Positions 27,801-35,511 are shown, numbered from the stretch's first letter. The stretch is 64,000 nucleotides of DNA from Tabrizicola piscis (GCF_003940805.1 NZ_CP034328.1:992001-1056000), one strand, 5' to 3'. The notes: generated by a model not told the origin, from the letters alone. Numbers and translations: made by a program.

Positions 27801-30374
27801 CAGCGAAAGGACGCGCGGCAGCGCCAGCATGGCGACGATCAGGACAGTCCATAGAAGGGCAATCATGGGCGGCAGCAGCCAACCCGAAAACAGCGCCAGA
27901 ACCGCCATCGGCGCCAGAAGGGAACGGCGCAGATTGTCGACCATCTTCCAGCGACCGACGGGCGGAATATCATGGCGCTTGTCGCCAAAGACCCAAGGCA
28001 GAAGCTGCCAGTCACCGCGCGTCCAGCGATGCTGCCGCCGAATATCCACATCGTAGCGGGGCGGGTAATCCTCGACCACCTCGATGTCGGACGCCAGCCC
28101 GGCCCGTGCAAAGATGCCCTCGAACAGATCGTGGCTGAGCATGGTGTTTTCTGGAACACGGCCAGCCAGGGCCGCCTCGAACGCGTCGATGTCGTAGATA
28201 CCCTTGCCGGTGAATGAACCCTCGTTGAACAGGTCCTGATACACATCGGACACAGCCGCGGCATAAGGCTCGATTCCGCCGGGGCTTGAGAAGAGCTTTT
28301 GGTAGATTGACCCGTCCTGCCCGGCTGGCAATGTCGGACTGACTCGCGGTTGCAGGATCCCGTAGCCGCCGACCACACGGTTGCTGTCGCTGTTCAGGCG
28401 CGCGCGGTTCAGGGGGTGGGCAATCTTGCCCACCATCTGCGCCACCGTTCCGCGGAGCAGGCGGGTATCGGCGTCCAGCGTGATGACATAGCGGACATCT
28501 GCAGGCAGTGGACCACTGATGACCGAGAAACTGGTATCGACCGCCCCCCGCAAAAGCCGGTTGAGTTCGGCCAGTTTGCCACGCTTGCGTTCCCACCCCA
28601 TCCAGACACCCTCGGTCGGGTTCCAGAGGCGGCGACGGTGAAGAAAGTAAAAGCGGTCGCCCGTTTCGGACGGATAGGTAGCGTTCAGCCGGGCAATGGC
28701 CTTTGTGGTCGTGGCGACAAGCGTCGCTTCGTCCAGATCGGTTTCGGTCGCGGAATCCGCCGTATCGGACAGAAGCGCAAAATGCACCGCCCCGCCGGTA
28801 CTGGACAGGTGATGAACCTCCAGCCGTTCGACAAGGGTTTCGATCTCTTGCAGGTCGTGCAGCAGCACCGGGACAACGACGATTGTACGAAGGTGCTCCG
28901 GGACGCCTTTGGTCAGGTCCAGCCCGGGCAAAGGATGTGGAACAACCGTCCGCGTGACCCCGGTATTCACGATTGCCCCGGCCAGATCCAGCGCGACGGG
29001 AAGCCCGATCAGGCCAAGCAGGATCAGTGGCACAGCACCTGCACCAGCGGTCGCCATCAACGCCACGGCAAGCGCAAGGATCGCCAGCGTGACTCCGGCA
29101 ATGGCCGTCAGATACCCCGGGAAACCACTGCGGCCGAACCTTCGGATCGTCGCCATTCGAAGGGGTGGTTGAAAGCTGACTGCCGCCTCAAGCGCCGGGC
29201 GCCCGTCGCCAAGAAGCCAGTGACCCGGGTCACGGGCGTGGTCCGCATCGGCACCGTCTGCCAAAGCAAGGCAGGCCTCGGTCACAGCGCCTTCCGTCAG
29301 GTCACTGCCCCGCGCAAGGACCTCGATTTCGGTCCGGTACCGGTTCCGGGTTGCGAAATCCATCGACGGATAGGTCGCGCTACGCTGCAGCTGCGCATCG
29401 ACAAGGCTGACCTCTTCAAAGAATTCGGCCCAGTCCATTTCGGACACCAGCCGCATGGACGTCACGATGTTTCGCATGGTGACGTTAGACGCGCCCAGCC
29501 GGGTCTGTGTGGCGGTCACCACATCGTCAACCGTCATGCCCTGCCGAAAAAGCCGGTCTTCCAACCATCCGGAAAGCGGCGTCTGGAGCGGATCGTAGCC
29601 CCGCAGACGCTTGGCGATCTGTGCTGCGACCGTTTCGGGCAGCGGTGCATCTTCGAAGGGCGCCACAAGCTTTTGCATGACCGAAAGCTGCGACTGGCCT
29701 TCTGCCCCACGTACGGCCAGAACAGCGTCGACGATGGCATCCGCCTGCTGGCGCAATGCGTGCCCATCCACGATCTGCTGTGACAAGCGGCGCATGTTTT
29801 CGATCAGCACAATGCGCAACGTGATCGCGACAGCCCAGATTTCGCCAATCGCCAGCGGTTGGACCTGCTGATATGCGCGGACATACCTTGCAAGGACAGA
29901 CCCGGAAACCAGACTGTCCGTGTGGGCTACGTAAGCCCAGGCAAGGCTGAGGACGCGCGGATACCCCGCAAAGGGACCTTCCGCGAGTTTTGTTAGGTGA
30001 CGATAATAGCTGGGCGGCAGATCGTCGCGAATCTGGCGAGTCTGCTGTTCGACAAGATGAAAGTTGTCCAACAGCCATTCGGCTGCCGGCGACATGGTCT
30101 GATCAGATTGCGCGCCCCGCGCGCAGATCCGGTAGGCCCGCAAAAGGAAATCCGCGTTTTCCTTTACGCGCCTGCTTAGACTGCGAACGGCAAGCGGTTT
30201 GACTGCCAGCGCAGAATTCGCGGCGGCCAAGGACCGTGCATGATGCTCCAACCGCTCGGCACCAAACAGGTCCGCCCGGATCGGCTGCGTGTCTGACCAC
30301 AGATCGGCCGATCCGGCGCGATTTGCCCAAGGCCATTCAAACGGCTTGGCGGTCAGTTGACTCCAAACTTTCAC
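21885..30374 (-). CDS. ndvB: Cyclic beta-1,2-glucan synthase NdvB
   Basis: This giant 2829-residue inner-membrane enzyme makes cyclic beta-1,2-glucans from UDP-glucose; its length matches rhizobial NdvB. The N-terminal part includes membrane helices near residues 410-470. A GT84-type glucosyltransferase region follows, with ITLDADTRLLRG near 630 and HRWTRGDWQLLPW near 783. A second membrane block lies near 830-1000. A glycoamylase-like region is at about 1050-1450 (GISESSYNARDLEMTYQYSN near 1365). The C-terminal third is two GH94 phosphorylase-type repeats, with the catalytic-domain segment GTGDWNDGMNRVGEDG near 2485. The start is GTG, overlapping the preceding small ORF stop by four bases (GTGA). 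It lies alone, without an ndvA exporter gene nearby. Confidence 0.93.
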   Translation of the reverse strand: MKVWSQLTAKPFEWPWANRAGSADLWSDTQPIRADLFGAERLEHHARSLAAANSALAVKPLAVRSLSRRVKENADFLLRAYRICARGAQSDQTMSPAAEWLLDNFHLVEQQTRQIRDDLPPSYYRHLTKLAEGPFAGYPRVLSLAWAYVAHTDSLVSGSVLARYVRAYQQVQPLAIGEIWAVAITLRIVLIENMRRLSQQIVDGHALRQQADAIVDAVLAVRGAEGQSQLSVMQKLVAPFEDAPLPETVAAQIAKRLRGYDPLQTPLSGWLEDRLFRQGMTVDDVVTATQTRLGASNVTMRNIVTSMRLVSEMDWAEFFEEVSLVDAQLQRSATYPSMDFATRNRYRTEIEVLARGSDLTEGAVTEACLALADGADADHARDPGHWLLGDGRPALEAAVSFQPPLRMATIRRFGRSGFPGYLTAIAGVTLAILALAVALMATAGAGAVPLILLGLIGLPVALDLAGAIVNTGVTRTVVPHPLPGLDLTKGVPEHLRTIVVVPVLLHDLQEIETLVERLEVHHLSSTGGAVHFALLSDTADSATETDLDEATLVATTTKAIARLNATYPSETGDRFYFLHRRRLWNPTEGVWMGWERKRGKLAELNRLLRGAVDTSFSVISGPLPADVRYVITLDADTRLLRGTVAQMVGKIAHPLNRARLNSDSNRVVGGYGILQPRVSPTLPAGQDGSIYQKLFSSPGGIEPYAAAVSDVYQDLFNEGSFTGKGIYDIDAFEAALAGRVPENTMLSHDLFEGIFARAGLASDIEVVEDYPPRYDVDIRRQHRWTRGDWQLLPWVFGDKRHDIPPVGRWKMVDNLRRSLLAPMAVLALFSGWLLPPMIALLWTVLIVAMLALPRVLSLPFGLLPARSGVTLQSHFAALGADAMTALGQIALSLVFLADAAATMLDAIIRTVWRLNVSRRHLLEWMTAAQAGRAAAPTVPGQYLRMLPGVLLGLAVCGAAWLLNPAVWPLPLGFALIWLAAPAVARWVSLPRANRRSTALSTTEAQELRLIARRTWRYFETFVTAEENFLPPDNFQEIPKPAIATRTSPTNIGLYLLSTVAAHDMGWIGQRSALERMKDTLQTMEKMPRFRGHLYNWHDTRDLRVLDPAYVSSVDSGNLAGHLIAVAQACRDWVTDPRGEDAVRQAVCDTLVLAQSSMELGTADPVLARLLDDILARAADPATPLAALSADVARMQEQVADQSPDLRFWIAALGDTLADHLVDAPQPALLAEVEALSRRLAMEMDFSFLLEPDKKLLSIGFSVATNRADTNCYDLLASEARLASLFAIAKGDVETRHWFRLGRPATPIGAGSALISWSGSMFEYLMPSLVMRAPPGSLLEQTTRLIVVRQKSYAAGLGIPWGISESSYNARDLEMTYQYSNFGVPGLGLKRGLSENCVIAPYATGLAAMVDPVGAAQNYAHLARLGAEGRYGFYEAVDFTPSRLQAGKDWAIVQSYMAHHQGMTITAIANTLHNGQLRTRFHAEPMIQGVELLLQERIPRDVASAPPRATDVPIAAVEHSDAPAVRTFETPATEAPTAHLLSNGNYGVVLTPTGEGFSRWRDMAVTRWRAEATQAAHGSFVFLRDTETGETWSSGAQPIRTRPDKHRAIFCEHHAAFTHRAYRLTTTTEVVVSAEDDAEARRITFTNSSRRAREIDLTSYAELVLAQPSSDQAHPAFSKMFVVTDYLPELGVIIATRRRRSPDDPEIWAAHIAVVEGAETAPIQIETDRARFIGRGRDVASAAMLDAPLSGTTGTVLDPIFSIRRRVTVPPGGIARVTFWTMVADTPAALLDLVDRHRDPSAFARAATLAWTQAQVQLRHLGITHADAADFQALGGMVMRNDPRLRASPAQIVNGAAPQSALWALGISGDLPIVLLQIEDAADIAVLHQVLSAHEYWEMRQLAIDLVILNDRSSSYVQDLQIAIDSAVRAAGSRPRAVGIHSPVKGAIHTLRADLLNPGARAQLMSVARVILLASRGDLGQQLAAVAQLPQLASVGSPVPATASPSSNPPQLEFFNGIGGFAEDGREYVTILNGGQSTPAPWINVISNPSFGFQVSAEGSGHVWSENSRENQITPWSNDPVSDPAGEAIYLHDLETGDIWTPTALPMRGPGTYMARHGFGYSTFLHDNHGIAAEMVQFVPLDAPAKISRLRLRNMGKTVRQLSVTAYAEWVLGTARGASAPYIITRSDPALGTILAQNTFSTAFPGRVAFADFGPDTTSLTADRAEFIGLGGSLKAPMGIRTAPLSGKTGPALDPCAALQRRVTLRPGETVDLTFRLGQAASDAAATALVRQLREADTEAMLAEVKQHWSDLLTSVQIKSPDRAMDIMLNGWLMYQTLACRIWARAGFYQASGAYGFRDQLQDGMALTFARPEMTRSHLLRAASRQFPEGDVQHWWLPHSGQGVRTRISDDRVWLGYGVARYVAVSGDAAILDEQVPYILGPPVPPGAHDDFFLPQVSESTDTLFEHCARGLDLAVTLTGENGMPLIGTGDWNDGMNRVGEDGRGTSVWLGWLLIATIDTMAPLAESRDPDRAARWRDHAALVLAAIEREGWDGEWYRRGTFDDGTVLGSAASDECRIDSIAQSWAVLSGAADPVRARQAMGSMTKHLIRENPGLALLFTPPFDQTPLDPGYIKGYPPGLRENGGQYSHAAMWAVLAQAKLGNGDAAHGLFALLNPINHALTEREADRYKVEPYVVAADVYSTAPHEGRGGWTWYTGSAGWMYRAGIEGLLGLTRAGQTLRLNPCFPKDWPELTTTVRLGAAHYTITVQNRGGTGTGVLRADLNGESLVPDSGGVSVRLQDGTHHLTVVLGRDTNASREVGPQSQPQSSI

Positions 30375-30565
30375 TCTGTCGACAGTTTCCGGTCCGTATC
30401 AATGGGCAGCCCGGAAGGTACATCTGCAAGTGCGGCCGGATGCATCTCTGCCCGCGCCGGACCTCGAAGCCGCGTTGCTTTGGGGGCAGACAGGTCAGGC
30501 GACAGATCCGCCCGTACCCGGCGAGTCATCGCGGCCCATTTGCTTTCGATCTGGTCCCAGTCCAT
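30371..30565 (-). CDS. Small protein coupled to ndvB, unknown function
   Basis: This 64-residue ORF begins MDWDQIESKWAAMTRRV, which resembles the start of CsbD-like stress proteins (MNWDQIEGKW type) but lacks the rest of that domain. An AAAGGA ribosome site lies seven bases before the ATG. The TGA stop overlaps the GTG start of ndvB (GTGA), a strong sign of translational coupling and a real gene. The product is charged and has no signal peptide or membrane helix. Function is unknown; a role in ndvB translation or regulation is only a guess. Confidence 0.6.
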   Translation of the reverse strand: MDWDQIESKWAAMTRRVRADLSPDLSAPKATRLRGPARAEMHPAALADVPSGLPIDTDRKLSTE

Positions 30566-30598
30566 CGTGAAATCCTTTCGGGTATGGCAGTATCCGAG

Positions 30599-30811
30599 TC
30601 ACGTCTTTGCCTGCGGAAGACGAACGCAGAAGCAAGCCGCTCGGTTCCGCGCGAGCAGTCGACAAAGGACATCCACAAGTATCAAAGTGACGCGCAGGCA
30701 ATTGCCCAAAACCCCGGCAGCCGCGCGGGTCGCAAGCGTCGTGAGCAAGTCACGGCCCAGTATCCGGATGGTCCGTTGCCAATCGGCCGGGTTCCACGTT
30801 CCGGAGATCAT
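30599..30811 (-). CDS. Possible small membrane protein upstream of ndvB
   Basis: This 70-residue ORF reads in the same direction as ndvB and ends 33 bases before the coupled small ORF. It carries a hydrophobic, Leu/Ala/Val-rich stretch at about residues 23-54 (LTTLATRAAAGVLGN onwards) that could span a membrane. Codon third positions are fairly GC rich. I do not recognise a family, and it could be chance. The rest of the 30566-30956 gap holds no other ORF I would support and must include the ndvB and amidase promoters. Confidence 0.25.
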   Translation of the reverse strand: MISGTWNPADWQRTIRILGRDLLTTLATRAAAGVLGNCLRVTLILVDVLCRLLARNRAACFCVRLPQAKT

Positions 30812-30956
30812 AGTCTACCACCATTCGCCCCAGATCCTGTAGCGGAAACCGACCGTCGCACCCGGCAGGTGGCGCTTTCTTGCTAGACAAGTCATCCGTC
30901 TTCTCTCTCCCCTTGGTCGTTGGTACGGTGACGACAGGTTCAACTGGAGATGTGTG

Positions 30957-31124
30957 ATGCCACCGCTTCTGACCGAGGCCGATTTCAAGGCCCGACTGGC
31001 CGCCCTTGGCCTTGTGCTGGATAGCCGCGCTTTTGCGGCCGCCTGGATTGGCGCACAGCGCCTGCGGGCAGAAATGACGCGGGTGGACGCGTATCTTGCC
31101 CAGATATCCGGCCCGGAAAATTGA
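30957..31124 (+). CDS. Small protein overlapping the amidase start
   Basis: This 55-residue ORF (MPPLLTEADFKARLAALGL, then an amphipathic helical stretch) has a GGAGA ribosome site about six bases before its ATG. Its TGA stop overlaps the TTG start of the amidase gene (TTGA). That arrangement recalls the small AtzG-like/DUF4089 subunits that sit just before AtzE-type amidases and bind them. The sequence resemblance is weak, so I do not name the family. It is probably helical, soluble and co-translated with the amidase. Confidence 0.55.
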   Translation: MPPLLTEADFKARLAALGLVLDSRAFAAAWIGAQRLRAEMTRVDAYLAQISGPEN

Positions 31125-32482
31125 AGGACCCGGCAGATCTTTCCATCCCCGAGGCCGCTATGGCGTTGCGGGCCGGAACGCTTACCTCGCGCGCCCTGAC
31201 CGAGGCGGTGCTTTCCCGCATCGCCGTGCGCAATCCGAAACTGCATGCGTTCACCCATCTGGCCAGTGACGCGCTGGAGCAAGCCGACCGCGCCGATGCG
31301 ATGTTGGCATCGGGTCAAGACGTCGGGCTGTTCTGCGGGATCCCGGTGGCCGTCAAGGACCTGATCGACTGCGCCGGCCAGCCAGCCACCTCCGGATCAC
31401 GCGTGCTGGCCGGGCGGGTGGCTGATGCCGACGCCGATGCCGTTGCGCGGTTGCGCGCCCAGGGTGCCGTTCTGATCGGCAAACTGGCCACATATGAGTT
31501 TGCGATGGTTGGCCCGGACCTTGCGCTCGCCGATCCACCCGCGCGCAATCCATGGAACACGGACCATATCACTGGTGGGTCGTCTTCGGGATCAGCAGCG
31601 GCAGTTGCGGGTGGGATGATCCGGATGGCGATTGGCACAGATACCGGTGGGTCGATCCGCGCGCCTGCGGCCTATTGTGGCTGTGTCGGGTTGAAGCCCA
31701 GCTATGGCCGGGTGTCGCGCGATGGCGCGTTTCCGCTGTCCCCATCCCTGGATCATGTCGGCCCTTTGGCCGCGACCGTGGCCGAAGCGGCGCTGGCGCT
31801 GGATGCGATGACCGAAGCCATGGAAGAATGGCGGCCCGCTGCATCCTTGCTGTCACGCGGGCTTGCGGGATTGCGGGTCGGTTTCGCCCGGGACTGGTTC
31901 GCTGATGATCCTCAGGCCAGTCCGGCGCTGGTTGCCGCGATGGACGCTGCGGCGGCACAACTTTCCTTGCTGGGGGCAAGTATCGAACTTGTAACCCTGC
32001 CCAGCTATGGGGTGTTCGAAGCTGCCGGATCGGTAATCTTGCACGCCGAGGCGCTGGAGCAGCATCGGGTTCTGATGCGAGGGCATGCGGCACAATACGG
32101 CAGCCCGGTGTTGCAAAGCCTTGCCTTCGGGGCGGCAATCGACGCCAAGGATTTGGCACGCGCGCGGGTCGCGCAGGGGCGGCTTGCAACGGCAATGGCG
32201 CAGGCGATGGATGGGGTGGATCTGCTGATCGCGCCAACCACATTGACCCCAGCCCTACCTTTCGCGGCCTTCGACGGGGAAACGGCAGTGTGGACCCCGA
32301 TGCGGACTATACCGTTCAACGTGACCGGCCAGCCAGCCCTGTCGCTGCCGGTCGGCTTTGACGATGGGCTGCCATTGGGGATGCAGATCATCGGCCGTGT
32401 GGGCGATGAAGATCTGATCTGCGCCGCGGGTCATGCGTTCGAGCAAGGCACGGACCACTCGACGCTGCAGCCGTTGGTTTAG
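31121..32482 (+). CDS. Amidase signature family hydrolase
   Basis: This 453-residue hydrolase cleaves a carbon-nitrogen amide bond. The catalytic Lys is K79 (AVKDLID), the cis-Ser lies in the Gly/Ser-rich GGSSSGSAAAVAGG at residues 152-165, and the nucleophile is S178 in GTDTGGSIR. It uses a TTG start that overlaps the stop of a small upstream ORF. The substrate cannot be told from sequence; AtzE-like biuret or ureido hydrolases and general acylamidases are options. It ends 226 bases before the cupin gene, with operators and a promoter between, so it is probably not part of that transcript. Confidence 0.85.
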   Translation: MKDPADLSIPEAAMALRAGTLTSRALTEAVLSRIAVRNPKLHAFTHLASDALEQADRADAMLASGQDVGLFCGIPVAVKDLIDCAGQPATSGSRVLAGRVADADADAVARLRAQGAVLIGKLATYEFAMVGPDLALADPPARNPWNTDHITGGSSSGSAAAVAGGMIRMAIGTDTGGSIRAPAAYCGCVGLKPSYGRVSRDGAFPLSPSLDHVGPLAATVAEAALALDAMTEAMEEWRPAASLLSRGLAGLRVGFARDWFADDPQASPALVAAMDAAAAQLSLLGASIELVTLPSYGVFEAAGSVILHAEALEQHRVLMRGHAAQYGSPVLQSLAFGAAIDAKDLARARVAQGRLATAMAQAMDGVDLLIAPTTLTPALPFAAFDGETAVWTPMRTIPFNVTGQPALSLPVGFDDGLPLGMQIIGRVGDEDLICAAGHAFEQGTDHSTLQPLV

Positions 32483-32506
32483 GCATCGGCGATCTACCTG
32501 ACATGT

Positions 32507-32522
32507 TTGCATACGGATGCTG
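32507..32522. promoter_or_regulatory. Weaker LacI-type operator candidate
   Basis: TTGCATACGGATGCTG matches 12 of 16 bases of the operator TTGCATACGAATTCAA found at 48004 and has a dyad GCAT-n-CG-n-ATGC around a central CG. It lies 132 bases upstream of a stronger copy before the cupin gene. The distance would allow looping by a LacI-type tetramer. Confidence 0.4.
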
Positions 32523-32606
32523 TCCATCCGTCGACTGGCCCTGCCTGATATGGGGAACGCGATTACCTTTGCGTCACGGCTACACCAATTCCGACCGACA
32601 AGGCCC

Positions 32607-32636
32607 TTGCATTTCGATTACCGAGAGGTCTAGATG
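32607..32636 (+). promoter_or_regulatory. Possible sigma-70 promoter of the cupin operon
   Basis: A -35-like TTGCAT (32607-32612) and -10-like TAGATG (32631-32636) are separated by 18 bases. The strong LacI-type operator begins three bases after the -10 box, where a bound repressor would block initiation. The boxes are only moderate matches. Confidence 0.4.
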
Positions 32637-32638
32637 CT

Positions 32639-32654
32639 TTGCAAACGTATTCAA
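32639..32654. promoter_or_regulatory. LacI-type operator upstream of the cupin operon
   Basis: TTGCAAACGTATTCAA is a near-palindrome around a central ACGT and has the form expected of a LacI-family operator. It differs at only one position from the reverse strand of the site at 46806 and at two from the site at 48004. It lies 54 bases before the cupin start codon. Confidence 0.65.
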
Positions 32655-32708
32655 TACTGAGCCGATCAACCCGGCAACGGGCTGACTCCCCCCGTCGAAA
32701 GGTGACCC

Positions 32709-33677
32709 ATGACCCCTGCAGAAATGGAAAGCCGCATCGTTCGCTATGGCGACCTGCGCCCCTGCAAGACCGCCTTCATTGATGCCCATACGCCGGGGTC
32801 GAACCAGAAAGAGAACTTCACGATCATCGGCGGAGGCGTTTCGGAAAGCCCGGACCAGCATGTGCATATCGTGGACACCCCCGGCTTCAACATCGGGGCA
32901 GCGGGGCAGCCGCCCGGCTGTCGCAACTCGTTGCACAGCCACCGCACAGCCGAGGTGTTTTTCGTGCTGAAAGGGCGCTGGCGGTTCTTCTGGGGCCGCT
33001 GGGGCACTGCGGGCGAGTTCATCGCCGAAGAGGGCGACATCTTCAACATCCCCACCGGCATCTTCCGCGCCTTCGAGAATGTGGGAACCGACTACGGGAT
33101 GATCATGGCGATCCTTGGCGGCGACGATGCCGGGGGTGGGGTTATCTGGGCGCCGCAAGTCATCACCGACGCCAAGGATTATGGGCTGGTGCTGGGCAAG
33201 AACGGCAAACTTTACGACGGCAAGAAGGGCCAGACGCCGCCCGAAGGTGTGCCACCGATGCCGCTTCTGACCGATGAGGAACTGAAGGCCTTCCCCGAAC
33301 CGACAACGGCAGATGTGATCCCGCACTGCGTGGCCCGGTATTGGGACTTGATGGCCCTGTCGGACCGTCAGCCGGCCAAGGTGATCGGGGCCAATGGCAA
33401 GTTGCGCGACCGACCGGGGTTCGAGGTGGACTTCCTGTCACGCAACTCGATCCCGGACACGCCTTACACATTGGCAAAGCATGAGGTTCTGATGCCGATG
33501 CGCGGACACTGGCGCCTGACGTGGAGCGGGGGGACAACGTCCCTGAACCCGGGCGACACTGCAGCCATTCCTCCGGGGCTGGAACATTCGCTGGCCCCGT
33601 CGATGTCAGGCGAAGCGAGCCTTTACCGCGTCGTTGCAACGGATGATCCGGCTGGCCTGACCGGCCGTCTGCTTTAA
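32709..33677 (+). CDS. Two-domain cupin protein, unknown substrate
   Basis: This 322-residue protein has two cupin beta-barrel regions. The first carries a clear metal-site motif (LHSHRTAEVFFVLKGRWRFFWG near residues 76-97, then GDIFNIPTGIFRAFEN). The second (residues about 255-310, EVLMPMRGHWRLTW and GDTAAIPPGLEHSL) has lost most metal ligands. Such bicupins can be dioxygenases, isomerases or binding proteins, and the reaction is not evident. It opens a five-gene plus-strand operon and is preceded by a LacI-type operator. Eleven bases separate it from the MetE-like gene. Confidence 0.7.
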   Translation: MTPAEMESRIVRYGDLRPCKTAFIDAHTPGSNQKENFTIIGGGVSESPDQHVHIVDTPGFNIGAAGQPPGCRNSLHSHRTAEVFFVLKGRWRFFWGRWGTAGEFIAEEGDIFNIPTGIFRAFENVGTDYGMIMAILGGDDAGGGVIWAPQVITDAKDYGLVLGKNGKLYDGKKGQTPPEGVPPMPLLTDEELKAFPEPTTADVIPHCVARYWDLMALSDRQPAKVIGANGKLRDRPGFEVDFLSRNSIPDTPYTLAKHEVLMPMRGHWRLTWSGGTTSLNPGDTAAIPPGLEHSLAPSMSGEASLYRVVATDDPAGLTGRLL

Positions 33678-33688
33678 GGGGGACTGCG

Positions 33689-34810
33689 ATGCCGCTGCTT
33701 GCCACCCATGTCGGATCCCTTCCGCGCCCGCAGGACGTGGTGGATTTCCTGTTTGCCCGCGAACGCGGCGAACCCGTCGACGCCGCCGCCTTTGACGCCT
33801 GCATGGCGGCGGCGGTAATGGAAAACGTCCGTCGCCAGAAGGAGGCGGGCATCGACATCGTGTCGGATGGCGAGGCGTCGAAGATCAGCTACGCGACCTA
33901 TGTCAAAGACCGCTACACGGGCTTTGGCGGCGACAGCCCGCGCAATGCCCCCGCCGACCTGAAACTGTTCCCCACCTTCCTTGATCGTCTGGCCAAAGAG
34001 GGTGGCACCCCGAAATATGCCCGCCCGCAATGTGTGGGACCCGTCGCCTCGAAAGGTCAGGGCGAACTTGGCAAGGACATCGCCAATCTCAAGGCTGCGA
34101 TGGCGGCACATGGGGTGGACCGGGGGTTCATGAATGCCGCCTCGCCCGGCGTGATCAGCCTGTTCCTGCAGAACGCCCACTATGCAACCCGGGAGGAGTA
34201 TCTCTTCGCCCTTGCCGATGCGATGCACGAGGAATACCGCACCATCCTGGACGCAGGGCTGGACCTGCAACTTGATTGCCCCGATCTGGCGCTCTCGCGG
34301 CATATGCTGTTCACACAGCTGACGGATGCCGAATTTCTGGCCGTTGCCGCCACCCATGTCGAGGCGATGCGCCATGCCTTGCAGGGGCTGCCGCAGGACC
34401 GGATCCGGTTGCATATCTGCTGGGGCAACTACGAAGGTCCGCATGTCTGCGACATCGACATGGCCAAGGTCTTTCCCTTGCTGATGACGGTTCCGGCCCG
34501 CTACATCCTGTTTGAAACCGCCAACCCCCGGCATGGCCATGAATGGACCGTGTTTCGCGACCGCGCGTCCGAAATCCCCGACGACAAGGTGCTGATCCCC
34601 GGCGCGGTGGACACCACGACCAACTTTGTCGAACATCCTGATCTGGTGGCGCAGCGGCTGGAACGGTTTACCAGTATTCTTGGCACCGAGCGGGTGATTG
34701 CCGGATCTGACTGCGGCTTTGGCACCTTTGCCGGCTTTGGCGCGGTGGACCCCGAGATTGCCTGGGCGAAACTTGCCACGCTCAAGGAAGGCGCGCGAAA
34801 AGTGGGATGA
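33689..34810 (+). CDS. MetE C-terminal-like (cobalamin-independent methionine synthase II family) protein
   Basis: This 373-residue protein has the zinc-dependent TIM-barrel fold of the catalytic half of MetE. Plausible zinc ligands are His and Cys in HICWGNYEG (near residue 246), Glu in FETANPRHG (near 275) and Cys in AGSDCGFG (near 342). The N-terminus THVGSLPRP is the family signature. It lacks the folate-binding N-terminal half of true MetE, so it probably moves a methyl or alkyl group between a substrate and a thiol instead of serving methionine synthesis. It overlaps the next gene by four bases (ATGA). Confidence 0.75.
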   Translation: MPLLATHVGSLPRPQDVVDFLFARERGEPVDAAAFDACMAAAVMENVRRQKEAGIDIVSDGEASKISYATYVKDRYTGFGGDSPRNAPADLKLFPTFLDRLAKEGGTPKYARPQCVGPVASKGQGELGKDIANLKAAMAAHGVDRGFMNAASPGVISLFLQNAHYATREEYLFALADAMHEEYRTILDAGLDLQLDCPDLALSRHMLFTQLTDAEFLAVAATHVEAMRHALQGLPQDRIRLHICWGNYEGPHVCDIDMAKVFPLLMTVPARYILFETANPRHGHEWTVFRDRASEIPDDKVLIPGAVDTTTNFVEHPDLVAQRLERFTSILGTERVIAGSDCGFGTFAGFGAVDPEIAWAKLATLKEGARKVG

Positions 34811-35499
34811 CACCGCTTGTGCTTATTCCAGGCATGATGTGCGATGCACGGCTGTGGGGCGGCGTTGAGGCCGACCTTGGCGTGCCGGTCCATCACCACT
34901 TGCCCATCGGGGCGGATAGCATGGCAGCGCTGGCGGCGGACCTGCTGCAGTCGGCACCGCCGCGCTTTGCCCTCGCCGGGCTTTCGCTAGGCGGCATTCT
35001 GGCGATGGAGGTGCTGCGACAGTCCCCCGGCCGGGTCGAGCGTCTGGCGCTGCTGGACACCAATCCCCGCGCCGAAACGCCCGATGCTCAGGCTCGGCGC
35101 GCGCCCCAGATTGCCCGGGCGCTGTCGGGCGATCTTGCCGGGGTCATGCGGGACGAAATGAAGCCGAACTATCTTGCGGCAGGGCCAGACCAGCCTGCCA
35201 TCCTTGATCTGTGCATGGACATGGCGCTGTCACTTGGGCCGGAGGTGTTTGCCCGCCAGTCCCGCGCCTTGCGCGACAGGGCCGACCAGCAGCACACCCT
35301 TGCCGGCTTTAGGGGGCCGGCCCTTGTGCTTATGGGCGCGGACGACCGGCTTTGCCCCCGCGAACGGCATGACCTGATGAACGCCTTGATGCCGCAATCG
35401 CGCCTGTGCATCGTCGCAGGCGCTGGCCATCTGCCGCCACTGGAACGCCCGTCCGAAACCACCGCCGCCCTGCGGGATTGGCTTGCCCTTGCCCATTGA
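34807..35499 (+). CDS. Alpha/beta hydrolase
   Basis: This 230-residue alpha/beta-hydrolase has the nucleophile elbow GLSLGG with Ser at residue 60, an oxyanion region LIPGMMCD near the N-terminus, an acid in ADDRLCP near residue 181 and the catalytic His in GAGHLPPLE near residue 207. It would cleave an ester, thioester or similar bond in the cytoplasm. It starts inside the stop of the MetE-like gene and ends 12 bases before the aldolase gene, so it belongs to the same catabolic operon. Substrate is unknown. Confidence 0.8.
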   Translation: MTPLVLIPGMMCDARLWGGVEADLGVPVHHHLPIGADSMAALAADLLQSAPPRFALAGLSLGGILAMEVLRQSPGRVERLALLDTNPRAETPDAQARRAPQIARALSGDLAGVMRDEMKPNYLAAGPDQPAILDLCMDMALSLGPEVFARQSRALRDRADQQHTLAGFRGPALVLMGADDRLCPRERHDLMNALMPQSRLCIVAGAGHLPPLERPSETTAALRDWLALAH

Positions 35500-35511
35500 A
35501 GGAATTCTTCC

